Assembly (NCBI GenBank): GCA_012959525.1
Contig: DUDB01000012.1
Location: 1 to 64,000 of the forward strand
Direction of reading: 5' to 3'
DNA from: Planctomycetota bacterium
GTDB taxonomy: Bacteria > Planctomycetota > UBA1135 > GCA-002686595
DNA: 64,000 nt
The notes under the pieces are model-generated. The model saw only the letters and a list, made by a program, of their open reading frames with translations, was not told the origin of the DNA and did not search any database. A program made the translations under genes and the position numbers. Within the stretch, counting starts at the first letter, position 1. Every line of letters begins with the position of its first letter. Positions 9,119 to 18,084 of the stretch are shown piece after piece.

Positions 9119-10155
9119 CCTTCCACGGCGTCGAAGATGTCCGGCTCACCCAGGTGCCGGACCCCACCCTATTGGACCCACGTGACGCCCTCGTGGTCCC
9201 CCTGCGTGCGGCCATCTGTGGTTCCGATCTGCATGCGGTGCAAGGCCGAGAGAAGGGGCTCGATACCGGCACTGTGCTCGGCCATGAGATCTACGGGGAG
9301 GTACTGGAGGTGGGCTCCGAGGTGCAGGAGATTGGCCCGGGTGATCGTGTCGTCGCGCCCTTCACCACATCCTGCGGCAAGTGCGTCCCCTGTCTTAACG
9401 GACTGACCGCACGTTGCGAACTCGGGCAGCTCTTCGGATGGAGCTCCAACGGCCAGGGGCTCCAGGGGACCCAAGCTGATCTGTTGCGAGTCCCTCTCGC
9501 TGACTCCACCCTGGTCCGAGTGCCCGCGGGGGTCTCCGGGGCGCGAGCCCTCTTGAGTGGCGACGTCCTCTCTACCGGCATGTTCTGCGCGCTGCAGGCC
9601 GGCGCCGCCGACTGTGAGACCCTTGCCGTTGTGGGTGCTGGGCCCGTAGGCCTGATGGCGGCCTTGTGCGCTCTGCACCTGGGAGCCGATCAGGTCTTCG
9701 TCCTGGATTCAGTTGCTGAGCGCTTGGAGTTGGCGGCCCGCTTCGGGGCCTCGCCCCTTTCGATCGTGGACGGAGCGGCCCGCAAGGAGCTCCTCAAGAT
9801 TACCGCTGGCCGCGGAGTGGATGCGGTCTGCGAGTGCGTCGGCTCACCCGCCGCTAGCCGTGCGTCCATCGACCTCCTCCGGGCAGGAGGGACTCTCTCC
9901 GCCGTGGGTGTCCACACTGAAGACTCCTTCGCCTTCAGTCCGGGCGAAGCCTACGACAAGAACCTGACCTACCGGGCCGGTCGTTGCCCGGCCCGTGCCT
10001 TAATGGACACGACCCTCCCACTAGCCTTGGACACCACCTGGCCATTGGAAGAGCTCTTCACCCACCGCGTCCCGCTAGAGTCAGGGCCAGACGCCTACAG
10101 AATCTTCGGTGCGCGCGAAGACGGCTGCATCAAGGTCCTGCTGGAGTTGGGCTAG
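9106..10155 (+). CDS. Zinc-dependent medium-chain alcohol dehydrogenase
   Basis: A 349-residue MDR enzyme starting at ATG 9106, inside the 3' end of the preceding gene. Catalytic zinc ligands are visible: Cys38 (AAICGSDLH) and the GHE motif at His60-Glu61. The structural zinc lobe is intact, with Cys90, Cys93, Cys96 and Cys104. The NAD(P)-binding Rossmann motif GAGPVGLMAA lies near residue 175. The substrate is not clear; relatives include threonine, sorbitol and formaldehyde dehydrogenases. Length is normal. Its 3' end overlaps the opposing permease gene by 26 bases. Confidence 0.9.
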   Translation: MRALTFHGVEDVRLTQVPDPTLLDPRDALVVPLRAAICGSDLHAVQGREKGLDTGTVLGHEIYGEVLEVGSEVQEIGPGDRVVAPFTTSCGKCVPCLNGLTARCELGQLFGWSSNGQGLQGTQADLLRVPLADSTLVRVPAGVSGARALLSGDVLSTGMFCALQAGAADCETLAVVGAGPVGLMAALCALHLGADQVFVLDSVAERLELAARFGASPLSIVDGAARKELLKITAGRGVDAVCECVGSPAASRASIDLLRAGGTLSAVGVHTEDSFAFSPGEAYDKNLTYRAGRCPARALMDTTLPLALDTTWPLEELFTHRVPLESGPDAYRIFGAREDGCIKVLLELG

Positions 10156-11182
10156 GGGACGGCGGAAGACGCCCGGCCATCAGCTCGGCTGCCGGACGGG
10201 TGATCTCCTCCTTATCGAGGAGCATCCGAACGATTGCCGTGAGAGGCGTGGCAAGCAGGGCCCCCACCAGACCCCAGACCATTCCCCAGAAGATCAAAGC
10301 CAGCAGAATGGTCACCGGATGGAGATCCATGGAGTCCCCAAGGAGTTTCGGCTCCAACCAATTCCCGACTGAGAACTGGAGGCCGCCGGGCAATGCAATA
10401 GCCAGAACCTGAACGGAAGTGCTGTAGTCCCCGAGGAGCACAATGGGCAGCGGCATGAGAGTGGCAATCAGGGATCCCACGTTGGGCACAAAATTCAGCA
10501 GGAAGGCGAACAGTCCAAAGACCAGCGCCATCTCAACACCAAGCAGGGTGAGAAGAAGCCAGACCCCCAATCCGGTCAGGGCCGAAACGCTCAGCTTGGT
10601 GCTCACGTAGCCGCGTATACGCTGCTCCACGTCACTCAGCGTCCGGTTGCGGGCGCTGCCGCGCGCGCTACCCGCCATGAGGAACATGACGAAGATGAGG
10701 ACCAACATTCCCTGCGAGGTCAGGCTCACCAGCACGGACGCCAAGCTACCCAGCGTCGCCTGCGCCGCGCCACGGGCCGAGTCTTGAAGGGAAGCACCGG
10801 CCAACCACTCATCCAGGCCCAAACGCGCAACCAGACTGGACCCCTGAACGCGTTGTAGCAGCGCCTGCACGTTGGCCTGGTACACATCCTGATTGGCTTG
10901 CAGTTGATTGATGGAGCGGGCCACCAGGGTGCCGAACGCGGCCACAAGGCCAAGCCCCACGAGTGAACTGATCACAAACGCAATCGGAATGGGAACCTTC
11001 AGTCGTCGCGCCAGGAGACGGACCACGGGACCCAGAGCCACCGAAAGGAAGAATGCCAGGACGAATGGCACCAGCACGCCGCCCAACCAAACCAAAGCAC
11101 CACCGGTGGCAACGGTAGCCAGAATGACCAGCGACAGGGTTTGCACCCGCTGGTGGTTTTGATCCGTTCCCAATGAGTTCAT
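10130..11182 (-). CDS. AI-2E family (PerM/YdiK-like) transporter
   Basis: A 350-residue polytopic membrane protein of the AI-2E_transport family (PF01594). It has N-terminal hydrophobic helices (SLVILATVATGGALVWLG, VPFVLAFFLSVALGP), a helical central region and C-terminal helices including NFVPNVGSLIATLMPLPIV, a recognisable family segment. Members are proposed exporters of varied small solutes or ion antiporters; the autoinducer-2 link applies to few of them. The ATG at 11182 is preferred over a TTG three codons upstream at 11191. It lies 25 bases downstream of gdhA, so co-transcription is possible. The end overlaps the alcohol dehydrogenase gene on the other strand. Confidence 0.85.
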   Translation of the reverse strand: MNSLGTDQNHQRVQTLSLVILATVATGGALVWLGGVLVPFVLAFFLSVALGPVVRLLARRLKVPIPIAFVISSLVGLGLVAAFGTLVARSINQLQANQDVYQANVQALLQRVQGSSLVARLGLDEWLAGASLQDSARGAAQATLGSLASVLVSLTSQGMLVLIFVMFLMAGSARGSARNRTLSDVEQRIRGYVSTKLSVSALTGLGVWLLLTLLGVEMALVFGLFAFLLNFVPNVGSLIATLMPLPIVLLGDYSTSVQVLAIALPGGLQFSVGNWLEPKLLGDSMDLHPVTILLALIFWGMVWGLVGALLATPLTAIVRMLLDKEEITRPAAELMAGRLPPSPSPTPAGP

Positions 11183-11207
11183 GCCAACCAACTCTTAAAG
11201 CGGGACC

Positions 11208-12572
11208 CTAGACGACGCCGTAAGCGAGCATGGCGTCGGCGACCTTGACAAACCCGGCTAGGTTGGCGCCCCGTACGTAGTCCACGCGGCCCGTTTCATC
11301 ATCACCGTAGCACGTGCACTGGGCGTGGATCTTGGCCATGATGTCACGCAGGCGCTTGTCCACCTCCGCAGCCGACCAGGAATAGCGCTGGGCATTCTGG
11401 GACTGTTCCAAACCCGAAACGGCGACACCACCCGCATTGGCTGCTTTGCCCGGGCCGAAGTGCACACCGGCTTCACGGAAGACCAGGGCCGCGTCAGCCG
11501 TGCAGGGCATATTGGCTCCCTCTGCGACAATCTGGCAGCCTCCAGCCACCAAGGCGCGAGCATCGTCAGCGTCCAACTCGTTCTGGGTCGCGCAGGGCAG
11601 AGCCAGGTCACAGGGAATATCCCACGGGCGCTGGCCCGCCTGATAGTCACAGTTGAACCGCTCGGCATACTCACTGATCCGGCCGCGACGCACCTCCTTG
11701 AGGTCCTTCAAGAAGGACAATTTCTCGTCCGTCACACCCTCAGGGTCGTGAACGCGCCCACCAGAATCAGAGAACGAGACCACCGTTGCCCCCAGTTCCA
11801 GTGCCTTCTCTGCGGCGTAGATGGAAACGTTGCCCGACCCGGAAATGACGACGGTCTTGCCCTCCATCGTTTCCTTCTGGTCGCTGAGCACCTCGCGCAC
11901 AAAATAAACGAGTCCGTAGCCGGTCGCCTCCTTGCGAATGAGGCTGCCGCCAAATGAGAGCCCCTTGCCCGTCATGGTTCCGACAAACCGGTTCTCGATG
12001 CGCTTGTACTGTCCGAACAGGTAGGAGATCTCCCGGGCGCCCACACCGATGTCACCAGCGGGCACGTCCGTATCCTCACCAATATGCCGATACAGCTCGG
12101 TCATCAGGGACTGGCAGAAGCGCATGACCTCTGCGTCCGACTTCCCCTTGGGATCGAAATTGGACCCACCCTTACCACCGCCCATGGGCAGGGTGGTCAG
12201 CGCGTTCTTCAGGCACTGCTCAAAGCCCAGGAACTTCAGGATTCCCTGGTTGACGGTCGGGTGGAACCGCATCCCCCCCTTGTAGGGGCCGATGGAGTTG
12301 TTGAACTGAACCCGCCAGGCACGATTTACCTGAACCCCGCCGTTGTCGTCTTGCCAGCAGACACGAAAAGAGATGATCCGGTCCGGTTCCGTGATGCGCT
12401 CCAGAATGTTGACCGTACGGTAGCGCTTTTGCTCCAACAGAAAGGGCATGACGCTCTCGACGACCTCTTGGACTGCCTGGTGAAACTCGGGCTCACCGGG
12501 GTTGCGCACCACGAGGCCGGCCATGAAGTCCTCAACCTCGTCCTTGCGGGAAACACTAGCTTGGGTCGCCAT
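11208..12572 (-). CDS. gdhA: NADP-type glutamate dehydrogenase
   Basis: A 454-residue enzyme converting 2-oxoglutarate and ammonium to glutamate. Hallmarks include GPYKGGMRFHP, the catalytic lysine motif PMGGGKGGS, DVPAGDIGVG and the Rossmann motif GSGNVS. Length and the PDGDIGVG-like and C-terminal segments match the hexameric small-subunit GDH class (about 450 residues) typical of anabolic NADP enzymes; cofactor choice is by similarity. An upstream AAGGA lies about 11 bases before the ATG. It is the only clear nitrogen-assimilation gene in the window and is flanked by an exported oxidoreductase gene upstream and a permease gene downstream. Confidence 0.97.
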   Translation of the reverse strand: MATQASVSRKDEVEDFMAGLVVRNPGEPEFHQAVQEVVESVMPFLLEQKRYRTVNILERITEPDRIISFRVCWQDDNGGVQVNRAWRVQFNNSIGPYKGGMRFHPTVNQGILKFLGFEQCLKNALTTLPMGGGKGGSNFDPKGKSDAEVMRFCQSLMTELYRHIGEDTDVPAGDIGVGAREISYLFGQYKRIENRFVGTMTGKGLSFGGSLIRKEATGYGLVYFVREVLSDQKETMEGKTVVISGSGNVSIYAAEKALELGATVVSFSDSGGRVHDPEGVTDEKLSFLKDLKEVRRGRISEYAERFNCDYQAGQRPWDIPCDLALPCATQNELDADDARALVAGGCQIVAEGANMPCTADAALVFREAGVHFGPGKAANAGGVAVSGLEQSQNAQRYSWSAAEVDKRLRDIMAKIHAQCTCYGDDETGRVDYVRGANLAGFVKVADAMLAYGVV

Positions 12573-12623
12573 GGGCCTCGATCCTTCGTTTTTGGGTAGC
12601 AGACAACTCTGGGCAGGTCCGAG

Positions 12624-13949
12624 CTAGACGAATGGTGTCACGCCCGGTACGGCCACGGTGCACTCTGGAGCCGGCCCAAAGGCCAGTGATTCTGGGGTCA
12701 GGTCCAGGGTAGAGTTCCAGGCCTGCTCCCAAGTGATGGACTGGCCCGTATACGCAGCCAGTCGGCCCATGATGGCCATCATGGTCGAATTGGCCATGTA
12801 GTCACCATTATTAATGGGCTCGTCGTTGCGGATGGACCAGAAGAAAGCATCGTGTTCGTTCTGGTACATATCGTCTGAGCCACGCCGACGCTGGCTCCAA
12901 TTCTTGGAAGCGTCGTTACGGTACCGCCAACGCTCACCATCATCCGTATGGATGCTGTGGCCCTGGATATTGGCCACGCCCTTGGTGCCATACACGTAGT
13001 CCGAGACATTCGACGCACAGCCACTCATCTGACGGCAACTGGAGAACCCCACGACTCCGTCCTCCCACTCGTAAACGGTATTGAAGTGGTCATAGATATT
13101 CCCAAATTTGGGATCCGTCCGTTTACTGCGTCCACCGCTTGAGGTGGCCTTGACGGGGTAGACGTTCCCCATGGCCCACGCCAGTTTGTCCAGGGAGTGG
13201 ATGTGCTGCTCGGCGATGTGATCCCCGGAGAGCCAATCGAAATAGAGCCAGTTACGCATCTGGGTGTCCATGTCGGTCCAACCGGGCTGGGGCGTCCGAT
13301 ACCAGAGCTCGCCCGTGTTGTAAGTGCACTGCAGCGTGCGAATGTCGCCCACGGCACCCTCATGGATGCGACGGACGGTTTCCTGCTTCGCGAACTGATA
13401 GCGGTAGCAAAGACCGCTGACCATGCTCAGCCCCTTCTCTTCCGCCTTGCGCGTTGACTCGATAATCGAGCGCAGGCCCGTGGCGTCCACCGCCACCGGC
13501 TTCTCAACGAAGAGGTGTTTGCCGCGCTCCACGGCGTAGGCCACGTGCATGGGGCGGAAGAAAGGAGAGGTGGTGAGGAGCACGACGTCCACCGCCTCGA
13601 TCACCTGTTTGTAGGCGTCAAAACCCACGAATCGATTCTCCGGGGGAACCTGAACACGCTCCTGGATGTCGGCGCTCGCCTGCAGGGTTTTGTGGCTATT
13701 CTCCAAGTGGTCCGAGAATGCATCCCCCATGGCCACAAGCACGGTTCCCTCATCCGCGCGCAAGGCCTGCGCGGCCGCACCTGTGCCCCGGCCACCACAC
13801 CCGATGAGCCCCACGCGGAGGACACCATCACGCTTGCCGGCCTTTCTCTTGGCCATGGCCCATGGAGCAAGGGCTCCGGCAAGAGCTCCTGAGGCGCCGG
13901 TCTTGAGGACTAGACGGCGAGAAGGAATAGAAACCTTGGGGATGGTCAT
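12624..13949 (-). CDS. Tat-exported Gfo/Idh/MocA family oxidoreductase
   Basis: A 441-residue protein with a twin-arginine signal (SRRLVLKTG near the N-terminus, then an Ala/Gly-rich hydrophobic stretch) followed by the NAD(P)-binding motif VGLIGCGGRGTG and the family motif VEKPVAVDATG. The twin-arginine signal implies folding with bound nucleotide before export. This is the planctomycete-expanded branch of the MocA family, thought to act on sugars or inositols; the substrate is unknown. It is a paralogue of the protein encoded at 16246-17553; the two share the motif NRFVGFDAYK/A and the HITEQHIHNLD-type segment. It lies 39 bases downstream of apbE in the same direction and may be co-transcribed with it. 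Confidence 0.92.
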   Translation of the reverse strand: MTIPKVSIPSRRLVLKTGASGALAGALAPWAMAKRKAGKRDGVLRVGLIGCGGRGTGAAAQALRADEGTVLVAMGDAFSDHLENSHKTLQASADIQERVQVPPENRFVGFDAYKQVIEAVDVVLLTTSPFFRPMHVAYAVERGKHLFVEKPVAVDATGLRSIIESTRKAEEKGLSMVSGLCYRYQFAKQETVRRIHEGAVGDIRTLQCTYNTGELWYRTPQPGWTDMDTQMRNWLYFDWLSGDHIAEQHIHSLDKLAWAMGNVYPVKATSSGGRSKRTDPKFGNIYDHFNTVYEWEDGVVGFSSCRQMSGCASNVSDYVYGTKGVANIQGHSIHTDDGERWRYRNDASKNWSQRRRGSDDMYQNEHDAFFWSIRNDEPINNGDYMANSTMMAIMGRLAAYTGQSITWEQAWNSTLDLTPESLAFGPAPECTVAVPGVTPFV

Positions 13950-13988
13950 GCTGCGCTGGGGAGGGTGAGGCCTGAGAGATTCAGGCGG

Positions 13989-15023
13989 TCATCGGTGTCG
14001 GTCGTGTCTACGCGCCCCCATCATCGTGACCCACCCCTCAGATCCGCAAGACACTGTCTCAGCATTCGAAGGGTCCATCTCAAGAAGCATGGCCTCAACA
14101 CCCTGCAAACCCTCGATGAACTGGTCGATGCCAGCGGGCCCTGCCACGCACAGAGCCGACGCAAGTGCGTCCGCCTGGGCTCCGGTTGGGGCGACAACTG
14201 AGGCCCTACGCCCCCCCAACAGGGCCCAACCTGTGCGGGGATCCAGGATGTGCGAGTAGGCCTGCCCTTCCAACCTGAGGGCTTGGTAGAGATCCCCCGA
14301 GGTGGCCACCGCCCCATGGGCCAAGACGAGATGCCGATCCGGGCTGGCATCAGGCCCCCAATCCAACGCAATGCGCCATCCCTCCTGGCCCGGGGGTGGC
14401 CCGGAGACAACCAAATCGCCACCTCCTTCCACGAGGGCGCTGTCGATACCGGCCTCTGTGATTACCGCCAGCGCCCGGTCCAGCGCAAAGCCCTTCCCGA
14501 TTCCACCTGGGTCCAGGCCCATCCCCGCCCGCGTGGGCCAGACCTGGGAGTCCTCAGGGAGTAGCACCAGAAGATCCATCCCAACCTGCTCAAGAGCGCG
14601 GTCGATAGAGTCCGGCGCAGGCAATTCGCCCTGTCGGAAAGCGCGCCGCCAGAGCCGCACGAGTGGCCCCACGGTCAGGTCGAAAGCCCCATCCGTCTGG
14701 GCGTGTACCGCTCGAGCCACAAGGAGCATGGCCATCAAGTCGGAGCTCACCCGTACGGCCCCCGCTTCGGATTGAGGCCCGGTCAGCCGACGCAGTTCAC
14801 TGGTGGGGTCGTAATCGCTCAAGACCCCATCGAGTTCACGAATGCGACCCAGGGCCTCAGTCATGACAGCCCGCGCGCGGGCCTCATCACGGGCGAAGAG
14901 CACAACCCGAAATTCGGTCCCCATTGCATTCGCCCGCATCTCATTGCGGACCAAGCGGCCACCGCCGCACCCCGCGCCAAAACAGCACAACAGGACAACA
15001 GCAAGTAGGTGTTTGCAGAACAT
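13989..15023 (-). CDS. apbE: FAD:protein FMN transferase, lipoprotein
   Basis: A 344-residue ApbE family enzyme that attaches FMN covalently to Thr of partner proteins. Visible hallmarks are NAMGTEFRVVL, the flavin/metal-binding DPGGIGKGFALDRA, EGGGDLVVSG and HILDPRTGW. The ATG at 15023 gives a lipoprotein signal ending GAGC (Cys19), as usual for periplasmic ApbE. No obvious flavinylation target (for example RnfG, NqrC or an FMN-binding domain protein) is encoded nearby, so the substrate is elsewhere in the genome or is one of the neighbouring exported proteins. It is divergent from the SUMF1-domain gene across a 68-base gap that probably holds both promoters. Confidence 0.93.
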   Translation of the reverse strand: MFCKHLLAVVLLCCFGAGCGGGRLVRNEMRANAMGTEFRVVLFARDEARARAVMTEALGRIRELDGVLSDYDPTSELRRLTGPQSEAGAVRVSSDLMAMLLVARAVHAQTDGAFDLTVGPLVRLWRRAFRQGELPAPDSIDRALEQVGMDLLVLLPEDSQVWPTRAGMGLDPGGIGKGFALDRALAVITEAGIDSALVEGGGDLVVSGPPPGQEGWRIALDWGPDASPDRHLVLAHGAVATSGDLYQALRLEGQAYSHILDPRTGWALLGGRRASVVAPTGAQADALASALCVAGPAGIDQFIEGLQGVEAMLLEMDPSNAETVSCGSEGWVTMMGARRHDRHR

Positions 15024-15091
15024 ATCCAACCGCCCCCGATGGGCGCCGTGTAAGGTGTGGCACAAGCTACCCGCGGCACCCATTCGACTCC

Positions 15092-16210
15092 ATGCTCCAG
15101 CGCACCCTTCAATCCACACTCGGCCTACCGCTGCTTCTGTGCGTGATCAGCACGGGGTACTCCGCCCCCCAAGATCCACCCGCCCCCGAAGGCGCATACC
15201 CCACCGCGCCGGACGAACCCGGGCCGATCACCCCCTTGAAGGCCCCGGACATGGACGCTGAGGGGGGGCTGCTCGCGTATGAAGAGGTCCTCCCAGGTAC
15301 CGATGTGGCCTTCACCCTCCTGCCCATTCCTGGCGGCACCTTCAAGATGGGCAGCCCCCCTGACGAACAGGACCGGGGTAGCGGGGAGAGCCCACAGCAC
15401 GAGGTCGAAGTCGCTCCATTCTGGATGGGTAGGTACGAGGTGACCTGGGCTGAGTACCACGCCTGGCAATTCAAGTTGGACCAGGCCAGGCGCCAGGCGC
15501 CGGGCCCCAGCGATCCTTGGGCTGATGCCGTCTCGCGACCCACCCCTCCCTACGTTCCCATGGATTTTGAAATGGGGATCAAGGGGTGCCCTGCCGTATG
15601 CATGACCCAACTTGCAGCCAAGCAGTACACCCGTTGGCTTTCAATGAAAACCGGACGGTTCTATCGCCTGCCCACTGAAGCCGAGTGGGAGTACGCATGT
15701 CGCGCTGGAACGGTGTCAGCCTACTCCTTCGGTAATGACGTCGATGACCTAGAGGACCATGCGTGGTTCTTCGACAATGGTGATGATCGGTACCACCCTG
15801 TCGGTCAGAAGAAGGCCAACCCGTGGGGCCTGTTCGATATGCACGGCAACGTCGCCGAGTGGGTGCTCGATGCCTACGACGCCAAGTTCTATGCCGAAAG
15901 TGATTCAAATTCAGCGACACGGGTCAACTGGCCGACGGCGCTCTACCCGCGAGTCGTACGGGGTGGCTCCTGGGATAGCGACCCAGAGGATCTGCGCAGC
16001 GCCGCCCGACTGCGGTCCAAGAAGGGCTGGAAGGTCCAGGACCCGCAGCTACCGAAGAGCATCTGGTACCATACCGACGCGAGTTTCGTAGGGTTCCGCC
16101 TCGTGCGGCCCCTTACCCCTCCCGGCCAAGATGAGCGTGACCGCTACTGGGAGGCCGACCTGGAGAGCGTTCGTACGATTCAACTTAAACAGCGCCACGG
16201 CGGACGGTGA
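15092..16210 (+). CDS. SUMF1/FGE-domain secreted protein without the catalytic cysteines
   Basis: A 372-residue exported protein; the ATG at 15092 begins a signal peptide (LQSTLGLPLLLCVIS). The FGE-sulfatase fold is clear: IPGGTFKMGSPPDEQD, APFWMGRYEVTWAEYHAW, RLPTEAEWEYACRAG, FDMHGNVAEWVLD and VVRGGSWDSDPEDLRSA. In true formylglycine-generating enzymes a Cys pair that binds copper lies just after RGGSW; here that stretch has no Cys, so it should not oxidise sulfatase cysteines. Proteins of this type are common in planctomycetes and may bind sugars or act like other FGE-fold enzymes. The longer frame from 14924 overlaps apbE and is rejected. The next gene starts 35 bases downstream in the same direction. 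Confidence 0.9.
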   Translation: MLQRTLQSTLGLPLLLCVISTGYSAPQDPPAPEGAYPTAPDEPGPITPLKAPDMDAEGGLLAYEEVLPGTDVAFTLLPIPGGTFKMGSPPDEQDRGSGESPQHEVEVAPFWMGRYEVTWAEYHAWQFKLDQARRQAPGPSDPWADAVSRPTPPYVPMDFEMGIKGCPAVCMTQLAAKQYTRWLSMKTGRFYRLPTEAEWEYACRAGTVSAYSFGNDVDDLEDHAWFFDNGDDRYHPVGQKKANPWGLFDMHGNVAEWVLDAYDAKFYAESDSNSATRVNWPTALYPRVVRGGSWDSDPEDLRSAARLRSKKGWKVQDPQLPKSIWYHTDASFVGFRLVRPLTPPGQDERDRYWEADLESVRTIQLKQRHGGR

Positions 16211-16245
16211 TCCGCGCTCAGGGCGCGCCACCCCAAGCAAAACCC

Positions 16246-17553
16246 ATGCCGCAGCCTCACTCCACACGCCGCTCGTTCCTCAAGACGTCAGCCTCCACAG
16301 CCGCAGCAGCCGGGACGATCCCAGCTCTTGCGTCGGCCCTGAGCCGCAGCCAGCCAATGGATGACCGCACGATCCGGGTCGCCCTCGTCGGTTGTGGCGG
16401 GCGCGGAAGCGGGGCCGCTCGCCAGGCCCTGTCCACGGCGGGCTCGGTTGAGCTAGTGGCCATGGCCGACGCGTTCTCTGATCGGCTGGAGGGCGCCCAC
16501 AAGGCCATCTCCACCGCCGTACCGGGTCGTGTCAACGTGCCCGAAGAAAATCGATTCGTGGGATTCGACGCTTACGCCAAGGCCATGGACTGTGATGTCG
16601 ACCTGGTCATTCTGGCGACCCCACCGGGCTTTCGCCCCATGCACTTTGAGCACGCTGTCAGTCTTGGCAAGCACGTGTTTATGGAGAAGCCGGTTGCGGT
16701 CGACGGCCCCGGTATCCGAATGGTTCTCGCAGCGGCCCAGGTGGCCAAGGATAAGGACCTAAAGGTGGGCGTAGGCCTTCAACGCCACCACTCTGCCAAG
16801 TACCAGGAGACCGTGAGGCGCATCCAGGACGGCGCCATTGGCGATGTGGTGCTGCTGCGTTCCTATTGGAATTCAGGTGGAGTATGGACGCGCCCTCGAA
16901 TGGAAGGGCAGACCGAAATGGAGTACCAGATGCGCAACTGGTATTACTTCAACTGGCTCTGTGGGGACCACATCACGGAGCAGCACATTCACAACCTGGA
17001 CGTGGCCAACTGGGTCAAGGGCGGCCCCCCGGTTACCGCTCAAGGCCAGGGAGGCCGCCAAGTCCGTGACGGCATCGACCACGGGGAGATTTACGATCAC
17101 CACATGGTTGAGTTCACCTATGCGGATGGGTCGACTCTGCTCAGTTGCTGCCGACATATCCAAGGTTGCTGGAATAGCGTCTCCGAGCATGCTGCCGGGA
17201 GCCGCGGGACGGCCAACATCGGAGCCGGAAGAATCGATGCCGTGGGCGCCTCCCCATGGCGCTTTCGTGGTGAAGACCCCGACCACTATCAGGTCGAGCA
17301 CGACGTTCTGGCCGCCGCCATCCGGGAGGGCACCCCGCACAACGAGGCTGAATACGGAGCCCACAGCACGATGACCTCCATCTTTGGGCGCATGGCCACC
17401 TACTCGGGTCAGCGCATCCAGTGGGATGCGGCCATCGGGTCGCAGACAGCCCTCGTTCCCGCCGCCTACGCCTGGGATGCCGCGCCCCCCACCGTCCCCG
17501 ATGAGGACGGCCGCTACCCAATCCCCATGCCGGGCACGACCCCCGCGTTCTAG
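16246..17553 (+). CDS. Tat-exported Gfo/Idh/MocA family oxidoreductase (paralogue)
   Basis: A 435-residue protein with twin-arginine signal TRRSFLKTSAS, nucleotide-binding motif VALVGCGGRGSG and family motif MEKPVAVDGPG. It is clearly related to the product of 12624-13949 over its whole length. The ATG at 16246 is chosen because it places the twin arginines seven residues in. It lies 35 bases downstream of the SUMF1-domain gene and 45 bases upstream of the cytochrome b562-like gene, so the three are probably one transcript. The substrate is unknown; sugar or polyol oxidation in the periplasm is inferred from the family. Confidence 0.92.
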   Translation: MPQPHSTRRSFLKTSASTAAAAGTIPALASALSRSQPMDDRTIRVALVGCGGRGSGAARQALSTAGSVELVAMADAFSDRLEGAHKAISTAVPGRVNVPEENRFVGFDAYAKAMDCDVDLVILATPPGFRPMHFEHAVSLGKHVFMEKPVAVDGPGIRMVLAAAQVAKDKDLKVGVGLQRHHSAKYQETVRRIQDGAIGDVVLLRSYWNSGGVWTRPRMEGQTEMEYQMRNWYYFNWLCGDHITEQHIHNLDVANWVKGGPPVTAQGQGGRQVRDGIDHGEIYDHHMVEFTYADGSTLLSCCRHIQGCWNSVSEHAAGSRGTANIGAGRIDAVGASPWRFRGEDPDHYQVEHDVLAAAIREGTPHNEAEYGAHSTMTSIFGRMATYSGQRIQWDAAIGSQTALVPAAYAWDAAPPTVPDEDGRYPIPMPGTTPAF

Positions 17554-17598
17554 GGCCCCACGCCCCTACCCCGTAGATCCTCAATCCTCTCCCCTCTC

Positions 17599-18084
17599 AT
17601 GGTCTCTAAATCTCCCGTCTGGTTTCTGCTTGCGTCGGCCCTAACCGCTGGGCTCCTCCTGCAACTCACCAGCGTTCGAGCGGCCACCACCCCCCTTCAG
17701 GACCCGGACACCGAGGACACCGAAGAGCATGAGGAGACGCCCATGGAGAAACAGATGGAGCGGGTGGAAGATGCCATGCGCTCCCTCCGACGCTCCGTAC
17801 GGAAGCCCGAGTCGCGGGCAGACTCCCTGGCCCACGTGCAGGAGTGCCAGGAGGGTTTGCTGCTCGCCAAGGAGCTGGAGCCCATGATGTTGGCTCGCAT
17901 TCCAGAGGCGGAGAAGGCGACCTTCAAACGGGATTTCAGGCTGGGAATGGTCGAAGCGTTGGAGACCTACCTGGAACTGGAGCGCGCCCTACTAGAAGAG
18001 CGAGACGACGACGCCAAGGATCTGTACAAGAAAGCCGCTGGCCTCGAAGATCCGGCCCACGAGATCTTCACGGAAGACGGCTAG
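17599..18084 (+). CDS. Cytochrome b562-like periplasmic helical protein
   Basis: A 161-residue exported protein (signal peptide to about residue 28, RAA) followed by a Glu-rich linker and four predicted helices. The helices resemble cytochrome b562: MEKQMERVEDAM near the start, DFRLGMVEALETYLELE in the middle, and a helix ending DPAHEIF. The two axial haem ligands of b562, a Met at the start of helix 1 and a His at the end of helix 4, have clear counterparts in Met53 and His154. There is no CxxCH, so haem would be non-covalent. Binding of haem, rather than of copper or nothing, is inference. The stop overlaps that of the opposing ABC ATPase gene (CTAG). Confidence 0.65.
   Translation: MVSKSPVWFLLASALTAGLLLQLTSVRAATTPLQDPDTEDTEEHEETPMEKQMERVEDAMRSLRRSVRKPESRADSLAHVQECQEGLLLAKELEPMMLARIPEAEKATFKRDFRLGMVEALETYLELERALLEERDDDAKDLYKKAAGLEDPAHEIFTEDG

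Noticed and set aside
15092-16210. Calling the SUMF1-domain protein a formylglycine-generating enzyme
   Set aside because: The copper-binding Cys pair after RGGSW is absent, so the fold is kept but the known chemistry is not supported.
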